A DNA stretch of 64,000 nt. Source: Bacillota bacterium (GTDB lineage: Bacteria; Bacillota; Clostridia; Lachnospirales; Lachnospiraceae). A program made the position numbers and the translations under genes. The notes beneath the pieces are model-generated. The model was not told the origin of the DNA. It saw only the letters and a list, made by a program, of their open reading frames with translations, and ran no database searches. Location of the stretch: contig JAEZKA010000080.1 in the NCBI GenBank assembly GCA_023436225.1, forward strand, positions 11,441 through 75,440, in the 5' to 3' direction. This document shows positions 1-8,352 of this stretch, one piece after another (position 1 is the stretch's first letter; each line of letters opens with the position of its first letter).

Positions 1-120
1 ATGAGGTTATGTCTGATCATGGAGAACTCCGAGAAGTTATCGGTAAATCGAACCTATAAGAAATCATTTATGAAATACCTGAAAGAGACGGAGAGGAGAA
101 GTGATTATGAAGGAGAATAA
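1..120 (+). CDS. LytTR-family DNA-binding regulator, C-terminal end (cut by window edge)
   Basis: The frame beginning at base 1 is open and ends at TAA 118-120. Its first residues (LIMENSEKLSVNRTY, then KKSFMKYLKE) resemble the last beta-strands and helix of a LytTR DNA-binding domain, in which an ENGEKL-VSR-Y pattern is common. The start lies outside the window. It overlaps the next gene, a DUF3021 membrane protein, by 14 bases. LytTR-DUF3021 pairs are common in Firmicutes, and the membrane protein is thought to modulate the regulator. The family call rests on about 40 residues plus this context. Confidence 0.6.
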   Translation: MRLCLIMENSEKLSVNRTYKKSFMKYLKETERRSDYEGE

Positions 121-571
121 CCTGAGCAACTTTTTCTCGGGGGTATGTATATTCTTTACAATATTGCTGTTTTCTAAATTCATTCTGGAATATTTTATGA
201 ATCCCGCAACCTGGGATAACACCAGATCGAATATCGTATTTATGTTTTTGCTTTGTGTCTTAAGTTTATTTATTCTAGAACAACATAGAAGATTTGAGAA
301 GTTACCAATGGTACTGGTGCTTCCTTTACAATACCTGATCGCCTTATCCGTAGTAATGCTGTTGGTGTGGCTCAGCGGTAGATTTGAGGAGCTTTCGAAG
401 AATGCTTATCGGGATATATTTCTATCCTTTACGATTCCGTATATTATAGGGGCGGCATGGTATTATATTAACTTAATCTATGAAGCCAAAAGTGCGAATA
501 CTATTCTGGAAAATGTAATAAATAGAAAAAGTAACGAGAAACAGAAAGGAACGATGAAGGAGAAAAAATGA
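107..571 (+). CDS. DUF3021-like four-helix membrane protein
   Basis: A protein of about 154 residues with four predicted membrane segments (roughly residues 8-30, 42-57, 66-90 and 105-125) and a charged, lysine-rich C-terminus (KQKGTMKEKK). Size, topology and position directly after a LytTR regulator fit DUF3021, a family that usually accompanies LytTR regulators. A GTG at 101 is in frame, but ATG 107 is preferred because GAGGAG at 93-98 lies at normal spacing from it. The gene overlaps the regulator's 3' end, so the two are probably translationally coupled. Its molecular role is not established. Confidence 0.6.
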   Translation: MKENNLSNFFSGVCIFFTILLFSKFILEYFMNPATWDNTRSNIVFMFLLCVLSLFILEQHRRFEKLPMVLVLPLQYLIALSVVMLLVWLSGRFEELSKNAYRDIFLSFTIPYIIGAAWYYINLIYEAKSANTILENVINRKSNEKQKGTMKEKK

Positions 572-782
572 ATTTAAAGGAATAACCATTGGATATGCAC
601 TGTCACCCATTGATATCATCCCGGACTTTATTCCCCTCCTTGGGTACTTGGATGATCTGATTATTCTTCCGGCATTGATTGCTCTTACCATTAGACTCTT
701 ACCGAAGGATATTCTAAGGCAGAGCAGATTGGAGGCAGAAGGTCTCTGGAGCAACGGAAGGCATATAAGGGCATTGATCTAA
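568..782 (+). pseudogene. DUF1232 (YkvA-like) protein, frameshifted
   Basis: The ATG at 568 overlaps the stop of the DUF3021 gene but reads only five codons before TAA. One base out of phase, from about 576, the frame encodes the characteristic DUF1232 core YALSPIDIIPDFIPLLGYLD and continues to TAA 780-782. No ATG, GTG or TTG start exists in that frame after the in-frame TGA at 555. The usual N-terminal half of the family is missing or very short. This looks like a decayed membrane protein gene that was the third member of the LytTR operon; a sequencing error in the A-rich start region could also explain the frameshift. Confidence 0.7.
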
Positions 783-800
783 TATGAATTTATGTGGAGA

Positions 801-832
801 GGCATCTTATCAGGACAGATAAGATGCCTTTC
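801..832 (+). terminator. Rho-independent terminator after the LytTR/DUF3021/DUF1232 unit
   Basis: GGCATCTTATC at 801-811 pairs perfectly with GATAAGATGCC at 818-828 across a six-base loop and is followed by TTTC. It closes the first transcription unit. Confidence 0.85.
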
Positions 833-928
833 ACATTTATTGCGATACAAAATTGGTTATTGAAGAATATTTCAGTATTTCACATAATTTTTCATAATAA
901 TTTTTTACAATAATTTTTTACAGAATTA

Positions 929-959
929 TTGACTCTCACGCAGCGTGATAGTGTATGAT
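929..959 (+). promoter_or_regulatory. MerR-type promoter with 19-bp spacer and dyad operator
   Basis: A -35 TTGACT (929-934) and -10 TATGAT (954-959) are separated by 19 bp. Such an over-long spacer is the hallmark of promoters activated by MerR-family proteins through DNA untwisting. The spacer region holds a near-perfect dyad, ACTCTCACG-CAG-CGTGATAGT (8 of 9 arm positions match). It lies upstream of a MerR/TipA-type gene, so autoregulation is the likely arrangement. Confidence 0.8.
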
Positions 960-1042
960 AGTGTACAAGAGGAAGAAGCAGAGAAGATGCCGGCGTTTGT
1001 TTGTGCTTTCTGAATCAGTAGGTAATGATAGGAGTGAACAAT

Positions 1043-1927
1043 ATGAGAACGGTAAAACAGGTTTCCGAATTAACGGGAATAAGTGTTCGTACCCTGCAAT
1101 ATTATGATGAGATTGATCTGTTTAAGCCAAGCAAGATAACCGAGGCAGGATATCGTCTGTATGATGAGGCTTCTCTCGAGATGCTGCAGCAAATCTTATT
1201 TTTTAAAGAGTTGGACTTTCGGCTAAAGGACATCAAACGAATTATAGAGAACCCAAATTTTGATAAAATCAAAGCCTTTCAACAACAGAAGGAACTAATC
1301 AAGTCAAAAAGAGACCGATTGGATGGTCTGCTGAATTTGCTGGAACGACTGGAAAGAGGGGAGAAATCGATGAGCTTTAAAGAATTTGATATGAGTGAGT
1401 ATTTTAAGGCATTGGAAGAATTTAAAGAAGACCATACCGACGAGATTATTCAGATGTGGGGCAGTATAGAGGAATTCGATAAGCTGCGAGAGCAATTTAA
1501 AGATAAGGAGTCGGAGATTGCCGAACTGGCAATCAAGCAATACGGCAGCATAGAGAAGTATACCGAAGCGATGAAGCATAATTTGGATCATTTCTCCGAG
1601 ACGGTAGAGAGGATGAATTCGATCAAAGACAGTGCAGCGGACTATATGGCTCGGAACACCGACATAATGACAAGGCTTACACAGGATCTTAATAAGGATG
1701 CTACATCGAGCGAAATCCAGGAAATAACAAGAGAGCTGGTAGAGCTGTGCAATTCGTCCTTGAATGGGATTGATATGGGGGAGAATTATTGGGATATGGT
1801 GATCGAGGGCTACCTAGCCAACGATCAAATCATCGATGTAAATGATAAGATCTATGGCTTGGGTTCCTCGAATTTTCTAGGAAGAGCCTTGAAGCATTAT
1901 TTCTATCATAGTAAGGGAAGGCTGTAA
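1043..1927 (+). CDS. MerR-family regulator with TipAS-like effector domain
   Basis: A 294-residue regulator. Residues 1-70 are a MerR winged helix-turn-helix (MRTVKQVSELTGISVRTLQY, then YDEIDLFKPS and GYRLYDE), followed by a dimerising helix to about residue 110. The C-terminal part, roughly 140-290, resembles the TipAS domain, which in relatives binds cyclic thiopeptide antibiotics. ATG 1043 is chosen because AGGAG at 1030-1034 has 8-base spacing, whereas ATG 1025 has no site. The gene sits behind a 19-bp-spacer promoter with a matching dyad, so it probably activates itself when a ligand binds. No transporter lies next to it, so other targets are not visible here. Confidence 0.88.
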   Translation: MRTVKQVSELTGISVRTLQYYDEIDLFKPSKITEAGYRLYDEASLEMLQQILFFKELDFRLKDIKRIIENPNFDKIKAFQQQKELIKSKRDRLDGLLNLLERLERGEKSMSFKEFDMSEYFKALEEFKEDHTDEIIQMWGSIEEFDKLREQFKDKESEIAELAIKQYGSIEKYTEAMKHNLDHFSETVERMNSIKDSAADYMARNTDIMTRLTQDLNKDATSSEIQEITRELVELCNSSLNGIDMGENYWDMVIEGYLANDQIIDVNDKIYGLGSSNFLGRALKHYFYHSKGRL

Positions 1928-2096
1928 GCAATGCATCAGCAGTTGCCCCTCTCCTCGAGAGAGCAGAGGCGTTTTACAAATTATTAACCTAATTTATACC
2001 ATACCATGGTGTTTTCCTTTTTTGGTTCGTGATAAATTTAGCTTATCAGCCAGAGTCATCAACAAGGCTAAGCGAAATGAAAAAGGAGAATATAAG

Positions 2097-3029
2097 ATGA
2101 AAAAAATAAGAAGGATTGCCACATTATTATTAATAGGTACGTTAGCAGTTACTACATTAACTGCATGTAGTGCAAAGGGTGAGGATAAACAAACATCCAA
2201 TCAGGAAGTAAAAGCAGAGACAACAGATCAGACTCAACCTACCACAGAGACGCTTACCCCTACTAAAGCACCAGCAGCCGATAATTCTGTAATCAGCGGA
2301 ACGCTTTTAATGTCAGGCTCCACATCTATGGAGAAGTTAGCAAATGTTGCTGCAGAATCATTTATGTTAAAATATCCAGATGTTACTGTATCTGCTGAAT
2401 TTATCGGATCCAGTGCCGGTGTGGAAGCTCTTCTGGCAGGAACCGTTGATATCGGTAATGCATCCAGGAATTTGAAAGATACGGAAATTTCTTCAGGAGC
2501 AGTCGAGAATATCGTAGCAATTGACGGAATCGCTGTCATTGCAGATAAATCCAATACAGTAGCAACCCTGACGAAGGATCAGCTTATCAAAATCTACAAA
2601 GGTGAGATCACAAACTGGAAGGAAGTTGGTGGGGGAGATCAGCCAATCGTAGTGATTGGTAGGGAGTCCGGCTCCGGTACAAGAGGTGCTTTCGAGGAAT
2701 TGCTCGAGATTGAGGATCAATGCAAATATTCCAATGAGATTAATAGCACAGGTGGTGTTATGGCAAAGGTGGTTTCCACGGTCGGTGCGATTGGATATGT
2801 ATCTCTTGATGTTCTGGACGATAGCATTCGTGCATTGCAGCTGGAAGGAGTAGAGCCAACCGCTGAGAATATTAAAGCAGGCAGCTACTTCCTGAGTCGT
2901 CCCTTTGTAATGGCTACACGCGGTGAGATTTCAGAGCAGAGTAAGCTTGTTCAGACCTTCTATAAATACCTGAGGTCTGAGGAAGGAATGCAGATGATTG
3001 AAAGCGTTGGCTTAATTACTGTAGACTGA
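2097..3029 (+). CDS. pstS: Phosphate ABC transporter substrate-binding lipoprotein PstS
   Basis: A 310-residue secreted protein with a lipoprotein signal peptide (MKKIRRIATLLLIGTLAV, lipobox LTAC with Cys about residue 24), then a Thr/Gln/Pro-rich linker to about residue 65. The PBP-like domain carries the phosphate-binding segments SGSTSMEKL and GRESGSGTRGAFEELL, typical of PstS. It would capture phosphate at the outer membrane face for the PstCAB permease. ATG 2097 has GGAG at 2085-2088; an upstream in-frame GTG extension to 2022 would destroy the signal peptide. No pstC, pstA or pstB follows and a terminator closes the gene, so it is a stand-alone copy. Confidence 0.9.
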   Translation: MKKIRRIATLLLIGTLAVTTLTACSAKGEDKQTSNQEVKAETTDQTQPTTETLTPTKAPAADNSVISGTLLMSGSTSMEKLANVAAESFMLKYPDVTVSAEFIGSSAGVEALLAGTVDIGNASRNLKDTEISSGAVENIVAIDGIAVIADKSNTVATLTKDQLIKIYKGEITNWKEVGGGDQPIVVIGRESGSGTRGAFEELLEIEDQCKYSNEINSTGGVMAKVVSTVGAIGYVSLDVLDDSIRALQLEGVEPTAENIKAGSYFLSRPFVMATRGEISEQSKLVQTFYKYLRSEEGMQMIESVGLITVD

Positions 3030-3055
3030 TTATAATAGCAATGATCTTATTGATA

Positions 3056-3098
3056 GAAGGAGTACTCAAAGAAAAATTCAGAGTACTTCTTCTTTTTC
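3056..3098 (+). terminator. Terminator after pstS
   Basis: GAAGGAGTACTC (3056-3067) pairs with GAGTACTTCTTC (3081-3092) with one mismatch and is followed by TTTTTC. Confidence 0.85.
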
Positions 3099-3197
3099 TG
3101 GTTGTGATTAAATATTACATGTTATACAATAATATGTAAATATATGATAAAGATGGCATGAGTTGAGTGAAGCAGTACGCCATCATGGAGGAGAAAG

Positions 3198-3428
3198 GTG
3201 AAAAATAGAAAGAGGATAATTCTAAACCTGCAGGAGCACGGAGCTAGAATGCTAAAATCAATTGGGCTATCGGTAATAGCAAGTGTAGCATTCTATTTTT
3301 TGAATGCCCCGATATTATTTTTCATATTCGGTTTCATTACAGCAATTCTAAGTATCACACTTTTACTATTGGTACTAAGGGAAAATCGACAAGGGAATGG
3401 TCCCAAACCGAAGGAAACCAAGAAGTAA
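3198..3428 (+). CDS. Small two-helix membrane protein of unknown function
   Basis: A 76-residue protein with a basic N-terminus, two adjacent hydrophobic segments (about residues 19-35 and 38-60) and a polar tail ending KETKK. The start is a GTG at 3198 with a strong GGAGGAG at 3187-3193. It lies between pstS and a NUDIX gene on the same strand, with a terminator separating it from pstS. I do not recognise a family and infer no function beyond a membrane location. Confidence 0.6.
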   Translation: MKNRKRIILNLQEHGARMLKSIGLSVIASVAFYFLNAPILFFIFGFITAILSITLLLLVLRENRQGNGPKPKETKK

Positions 3429-3484
3429 AGAGGAAGGAAACGAAGTACTTAGGGGTGAAATGTCTTAATGGGAGGGCAGAAGCT

Positions 3485-3991
3485 ATGTTCGAATTCATTA
3501 TGGGAGAAAAAGAGATACCCAAAGGATATGAGAGGAATGAAAGAACTGCAGTCAGAGCGATATTATTCTATGGTGACAAGGTCCTGATGGTAAAGACTAA
3601 CCGTGGAGATTATAAGTTTCCCGGCGGAGGGGTCGAACCCGGGGAAGATCAGGAGAAAGCACTGATCAGGGAAATTGCGGAAGAGACAGGATATGTGATG
3701 GTAAAGGTCAAAGATAAATTAGGCGAGGTAATACAACAGCACCCAGACTATACAGACAATAGCAAGTATTTTGTAATGAAATCAATTTACTATTTATGTG
3801 AACTTGAGAGCTTGACAAATGTTGGACTCAAGTTGGATGATTATGAGGCGGAGCAGGGGTTCCATGGAGAATTCGTTAATCTATCGGAAGCCCTCGAGGC
3901 AAACCTGGGTATCCTCAAATCTGACAGCCCAGGTAAAAATGACTGGGTAGAGCGTGAAGTAGAGGTACTAAAGTACCTGCTAGGGCACTAA
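3485..3991 (+). CDS. NUDIX hydrolase
   Basis: A 168-residue NUDIX enzyme, expected to hydrolyse a nucleoside diphosphate linked to another moiety. The Nudix box is complete: GGVEPGEDQEKALIREIAEE continued by TGY matches G-x5-E-x7-REUxEExGU. The C-terminal extension (about residues 105-168) is larger than in MutT. ATG 3485 is chosen over GTG 3455 because GGGAGGG at 3470-3476 fits it and the earlier start has no usable site. It converges with the MFS gene and the two stop ends overlap by four bases. Substrate cannot be inferred. Confidence 0.88.
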   Translation: MFEFIMGEKEIPKGYERNERTAVRAILFYGDKVLMVKTNRGDYKFPGGGVEPGEDQEKALIREIAEETGYVMVKVKDKLGEVIQQHPDYTDNSKYFVMKSIYYLCELESLTNVGLKLDDYEAEQGFHGEFVNLSEALEANLGILKSDSPGKNDWVEREVEVLKYLLGH

Positions 3992-5379
3992 TGCTTTCTT
4001 CGACGCTCCCACCAATAATTAAGGTAACTTTTCTGAGCCCTGATTCTGAGGTTAAGCTCAGCGAACATCCCGGATAGAGTGTAAGAGTTGCTGTTGTCCA
4101 GCATTGGAATGATGATAAATACTGAGGCAACTCGAAGCAGAACAGAGATGGCTATCATGAATTTATATCGATCCGTAATGATAGAATTTAGAGAAATATT
4201 GCTATGTATTTCTTCTAGGATAACGCCTCCGGTCAAAATTCCTAAGAAGGAACCGAACAATGAAGTGATACAGGAGAAGACCGCTACATAGGAAGCACGC
4301 TGATCATCCGGTGAGGAGGAGAGTTGAAGGCTGGTAGCAGCAAGATTGGCGCCGCTCCAGAAGGCTGCTCCGATCAGATTATGGAGCAGGGTAGGCCAGA
4401 TACTTCCGTAGGTAGAGAAGAGGAAGAACAGCGGAGTTAGAGCTGCAACCGTGCAGGTACACCATAACACCGGCTTACTCCCAAAATGATCCAGGAGTCT
4501 ACCCCACTGCGAAACTACCAAAACAGTAATCGCGGCAGCGGCAACCTGACTACTAAGGGTATATTGCATATAGCTTAAGCCCATCTCCGTCAAGGCATAT
4601 CTGGCCAGATATGCTCCGGACATATTGGCGGTAAAGCACCAAGCAGTCCAGAATAGCATAAATTTGAAGAAGGGTTTGTTACTCATTACCTGCTTTAGGA
4701 CGGGCAGAAGCTTTAACTGAACTGGAGGTGTCTTATATATCTCCTCCATGAACAAGAAGCATAGCATATCCAGAATACCAAGGATACCACATATCACAAA
4801 AACGAGCGAGTATCCGGCGAAACCGGTCATCTGATCCAGAATACCGGCAACGATCAGGCCCATGGTTACACTTGCAATCGAGGTGATACCATCACGCTTG
4901 GATAACCATCGACCGCGAATTTCAATCGGAACTAAATCAGCCATCCAGGGCATAAAGCTGACGTTAATAAAGGAGCTGAAAGCAGAGGATACTCCAATCA
5001 GCAGAATGACAGACCATAACCGTAATACTGACTGATCGGGCGGAATAAAGAAGGGAATCAGACCAATGACGATCCACAATAGTCTTGAGAAGATTCCATA
5101 AGTCATCATATATTTTTTTCGTTTTTGAGTACGGCTGACTAATGTAGAGAAGGGTATTTGCAGAAGTGCTGCCGCCAAAGGAATTGCGGTAAGTAAACCA
5201 TATACAAAGTCACCAGCACCCAGATATCCGGCATATCCGGTCAGGGAAGAGCTGCCGCCACCGCTTATAACACCCCATAGGGTTCCGAAGGTATTACCGA
5301 GGGTCATCAGATAGATACTCCTGCGAATCTTCGGAAGCAGGGCTGCTTCATCAAATAATTTCTCAAAGGGCTTTCTCAT
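3988..5379 (-). CDS. Major facilitator superfamily transporter
   Basis: A 463-residue polytopic membrane protein with about twelve hydrophobic segments. The loop SRTQKRKKYM after segment 2 is the usual MFS loop 2-3 position, and the middle loop (EEIYKTPPVQLKLLP) separates two six-helix halves. The length fits MFS permeases. The start is ATG 5379 on the minus strand; only a weak AAAGG lies upstream. It is divergent from the acyltransferase gene across about 290 bases. Substrate is unknown; no regulator is adjacent. Confidence 0.85.
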   Translation of the reverse strand: MRKPFEKLFDEAALLPKIRRSIYLMTLGNTFGTLWGVISGGGSSSLTGYAGYLGAGDFVYGLLTAIPLAAALLQIPFSTLVSRTQKRKKYMMTYGIFSRLLWIVIGLIPFFIPPDQSVLRLWSVILLIGVSSAFSSFINVSFMPWMADLVPIEIRGRWLSKRDGITSIASVTMGLIVAGILDQMTGFAGYSLVFVICGILGILDMLCFLFMEEIYKTPPVQLKLLPVLKQVMSNKPFFKFMLFWTAWCFTANMSGAYLARYALTEMGLSYMQYTLSSQVAAAAITVLVVSQWGRLLDHFGSKPVLWCTCTVAALTPLFFLFSTYGSIWPTLLHNLIGAAFWSGANLAATSLQLSSSPDDQRASYVAVFSCITSLFGSFLGILTGGVILEEIHSNISLNSIITDRYKFMIAISVLLRVASVFIIIPMLDNSNSYTLSGMFAELNLRIRAQKSYLNYWWERRRKH

Positions 5380-5671
5380 TTAGTATTAACAACCTTTCTG
5401 TTATTCAAGCATGCATTTCTTGATAATATCAGCTTATTATATCGAAAACGTTTCTTGATGTAAATGTGATATATGATAACCTATTTGTCATTTGGCGACA
5501 TAATGGTTACACTTCATGCGATAGACATTGGGGGCGAACTGAACTATGCATTATTTGGGAAATAATAGTTTGTGATTTAAATTCTAGACGAAATTGCAAT
5601 CTGGAGGTATGATTAAGGATAAGGCTGTATTTAAGGAAATTGGGTTGTGTTTTAGTAAATCTCGGGAAATG

Positions 5672-6448
5672 GAAGTGATAAGCGTGCTGCGTTTTATATA
5701 TGTAATAATAAGGTGTATTTACGTAATCCCTTATTACCTATATCAAATGAAAAAATATTATAAAAAACCGGACCAATATTCGGAAGATGCTTGCTATACC
5801 CTGGCAATGAGGGTTGTAAAGCTGATTAAGCGATCTGGACGTATCGAGACATACATAACGGGAACGGAAAATCTTCCCGATGAGGGTGGATATATCATGT
5901 ATTCGAATCATCAGGGGAAGTACGATGCCCTTGGTATCATGATTGGACATAAAAAGCCCTGTACCTTCATTATCGCTAAAAAGCAATCACAACCCATCGT
6001 TACTACCCAATTTGTCGATTTAATCAGAGCAAAACGCCTTGATTTTGATGATATCAGACAGCAGGTAGCTGTGATGAATGCTGTAACGGATGAGGTGAAA
6101 GCAGGACGTCGTTATCTGATCTTCCCAGAAGGAGGGTATACGGATAATCATAATCGTCTTCAGGAGTTCAAGGTTGGAAGCTTTAAGTGTGCTCAGAGGG
6201 CCCACTGTCCCATAGTACCTGTCGTTGTATATGATACCTATAAACCATTCGAACTTAATTCCTTAAAGAAGGTTTCTAATCAAGTACATTTTCTGGAAGC
6301 AATTTCTTACGATGAATATAAAGGGCTGAAAACAATCCAAATTAGGGATCTGGTGGTACAGCGGATTGAAGAGTTTATTCAGCGGCTTGAGGGTTATTCG
6401 TTGACTGAATCGGATAACGAGTTAATGGTTCAAGCAATTCAGGAATAA
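5672..6448 (+). CDS. plsC: 1-acyl-sn-glycerol-3-phosphate acyltransferase (PlsC family)
   Basis: A lysophosphatidic acid acyltransferase that would add the second acyl chain during phospholipid synthesis at the cytoplasmic membrane. The catalytic HX4D motif is in NHQGKYD, and the glycerol-phosphate-binding motif is FPEGGYT. A hydrophobic N-terminal segment (VLRFIYVIIRCIYVIPYYLY) anchors it. The start is uncertain: TTG 5594 and ATG 5609 are in frame, but the GGAGGT there abuts ATG 5609. Family members typically begin near ATG 5672 or GTG 5687, so 5672 is used. It is a single gene, not obviously in an operon. Confidence 0.85.
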   Translation, partial: EVISVLRFIYVIIRCIYVIPYYLYQMKKYYKKPDQYSEDACYTLAMRVVKLIKRSGRIETYITGTENLPDEGGYIMYSNHQGKYDALGIMIGHKKPCTFIIAKKQSQPIVTTQFVDLIRAKRLDFDDIRQQVAVMNAVTDEVKAGRRYLIFPEGGYTDNHNRLQEFKVGSFKCAQRAHCPIVPVVVYDTYKPFELNSLKKVSNQVHFLEAISYDEYKGLKTIQIRDLVVQRIEEFIQRLEGYSLTESDNELMVQAIQE

Positions 6449-6600
6449 GTATTTATAAAGGAAAAATTATTCTGATTTTTATATTAATAATAGAGGAAAG
6501 ATTAATAAATTAAGAAATTTGTAAATATATTGACTTAATATAAACATATTTATGTAGTAATATAGATACATGTAGCAAAATGTCTTTATGAGGATAAATT

Positions 6601-8112
6601 ATGGCAACTAAAACAATAAACAAATCAAATCAAAATAGAAGGCCTGGAATAGGAAAGAGTAGGAAAAGTAAGAAAAGTATACGGATGACAAGAATACTTA
6701 TCGTAGATGCCGTAGTGCTTTGTGCTATCCTTGCAGTATATCTGATCTTTGCCTTCTATTACAACAATCACTTCTTTGCAAACAGCAAGGTGAATGGAGT
6801 AGATACCTCTAATATGTCGGAGGAGAAGGCGGAACAGGTAATCAATGACCAAGTGTCATCCTATGTCTTAGAGATAAAGCAAAGAAATGGAGTATCCGAT
6901 TTCATTTATGGAAGTAATATTAACTTGCATACGGATTTCGATACAAGACTAACGGAGATCATACATAAGCAGGGAGGTCTATTATGGCCTACATCCTTAT
7001 TCCGGGAGAAGGAATATGAGGTTGGTACTATCCTGACCTATGATGAAAAACTGTTAAAATCCTATATAGACCTTATGAAGGGTCTTAAGGAAGAGAATAT
7101 GATAGAGCCGGTTAATGCCACCATCGTATATGGTGAAAATGGCTATGAAATCGTACCAGAGAATCCGGGTTCAAAGGTGGTAAAACAAAAGCTGTATCAA
7201 GCAGTTACAGAAGCGATCAATACCTTACAGCCGACCTTGTCCTTAGAGGAAGCCGGTATCTACGAGGAACCGCAGATTACTTCTGAAGATCCGAAATTAA
7301 CCGAGGCAATCGAAGAAATGAAGCGTATTGCTGGAACGAAGATCACCTATGAATTCGGAACGGTAACGGAAGTATTGGACGGAAGTAAGATAAATGAATG
7401 GCTTTCGTTTGATGAGAATTACCAGGTTATGTTAAATGAAGATAAAATTAAAGAATATGTTGACTTTATCGGAAAAACCTATAATTCCTTCGGACGTCGT
7501 CGTACCTTTAAAACCTCCTATGGTGATGTGATTAAGGTAGAAGGAGGGGATTATGGCTGGTGGCTGAATCGTCCCGCTGAGGTAAAAGAACTCACTGAGT
7601 TGATACGGAAGGGCGAACAGATAGTGAAGGAGCCTGTATATTTCCAGACGGCACAGCGATACGGAGAAGATGACATCGGAGATACATATGTGGAGGTTAA
7701 TCTTACAGCTCAACACCTGTTCTTCTATAAAGAGGGAGAGTTGATTGTGGAGACCGACTTTGTATCTGGTAATGTATCCAAGGATTACTCAACTCCTACG
7801 GGTACTTATCCGATCCAATATAAGGAGAACGATGCCGTATTAGTCGGAGAGGATTATGAAACTCCGGTAAAATACTGGATGCCATTTAACAAGAATATCG
7901 GTTTTCATGATGCTAACTGGAGGGATGAATTCGGTAAGGAAATCTACCTGACCAGAGGCTCTCATGGTTGTATCAATATGCCCCCGAAGGCAGCCAAAAA
8001 AATGTTCGAGCATATCAAACGAGGTGTTGCAGTTGTGGTTTATGAACTTCCAGGTACAGAAAGTGTGAAGACAGAAAAACCTAAGACAGAAAAACCTAAG
8101 ACAGTGGAGTAA
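6601..8112 (+). CDS. L,D-transpeptidase with YkuD catalytic domain
   Basis: A 503-residue membrane-anchored cell-wall enzyme expected to cross-link peptidoglycan (3-3 links) or attach proteins to it. The N-terminus is basic, followed by one membrane segment (about residues 30-52). The central region (about 60-340) resembles the paired peptidoglycan-binding domains that precede YkuD in Clostridia. The C-terminal YkuD domain (about 365-485) has the catalytic SHGCINMPP, with Cys as nucleophile. The last residues contain a TEKPK repeat (two copies). AGGA lies just upstream of ATG 6601. It is monocistronic, ended by a strong terminator. Confidence 0.9.
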   Translation: MATKTINKSNQNRRPGIGKSRKSKKSIRMTRILIVDAVVLCAILAVYLIFAFYYNNHFFANSKVNGVDTSNMSEEKAEQVINDQVSSYVLEIKQRNGVSDFIYGSNINLHTDFDTRLTEIIHKQGGLLWPTSLFREKEYEVGTILTYDEKLLKSYIDLMKGLKEENMIEPVNATIVYGENGYEIVPENPGSKVVKQKLYQAVTEAINTLQPTLSLEEAGIYEEPQITSEDPKLTEAIEEMKRIAGTKITYEFGTVTEVLDGSKINEWLSFDENYQVMLNEDKIKEYVDFIGKTYNSFGRRRTFKTSYGDVIKVEGGDYGWWLNRPAEVKELTELIRKGEQIVKEPVYFQTAQRYGEDDIGDTYVEVNLTAQHLFFYKEGELIVETDFVSGNVSKDYSTPTGTYPIQYKENDAVLVGEDYETPVKYWMPFNKNIGFHDANWRDEFGKEIYLTRGSHGCINMPPKAAKKMFEHIKRGVAVVVYELPGTESVKTEKPKTEKPKTVE

Positions 8113-8164
8113 AATGTGCTGATCGGATTTAGAGATATCTAATTCAACCAATTATGATAAGAAC

Positions 8165-8213
8165 GGATATGGAAGTAAGCCCTTTACTGAGCTTTCCTCC
8201 ATATCCTTTTTTT
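8165..8213 (+). terminator. Terminator after the L,D-transpeptidase
   Basis: GGATATGGA (8165-8173) pairs with TCCATATCC (8198-8206), followed by seven T. Confidence 0.88.
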
Positions 8214-8274
8214 ACAACTATCCTTTTATCTAGGTAGTGCATATGTGCTAATTATTATTTTCCCTCTAGTCAAA

Positions 8275-8290
8275 ACACTAAATATGGTAT
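8275..8290 (+). promoter_or_regulatory. NrdR-box-like site upstream of nrdA
   Basis: ACACTAAATATGGTAT matches the known NrdR consensus acaCwAtATaTwGtgt at about 13 of 16 positions, from my own comparison. It lies some 60 bases upstream of the ribonucleotide reductase gene, where NrdR represses nrd operons in bacteria. NrdR boxes usually come in pairs about 31 bp apart; only a weak second match (8309-8324) is visible. Confidence 0.5.
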
Positions 8291-8303
8291 ACAATGTTAA
8301 TAA

Positions 8304-8318
8304 TGATAACCATTACTA
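8304..8318 (+). promoter_or_regulatory. Possible Fur-like box upstream of nrdA
   Basis: TGATAACCATTACTA matches the 7-1-7 Fur consensus TGATAAT-N-ATTATCA at 11 of 14 positions. The perfect box in front of the feo operon in this window gives a local comparison. Iron control would make sense for a di-iron reductase, but the match is imperfect. Confidence 0.25.
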
Positions 8319-8352
8319 GTATGTAAAGATAAAATTAGGCGGAGGTTAATAT

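Noticed and set aside
3..59. Frame 3 at the window start ending at TAA 57-59
   Set aside because: Frame 1 gives a LytTR-like end and overlaps the next gene properly; frame 3 resembles nothing.
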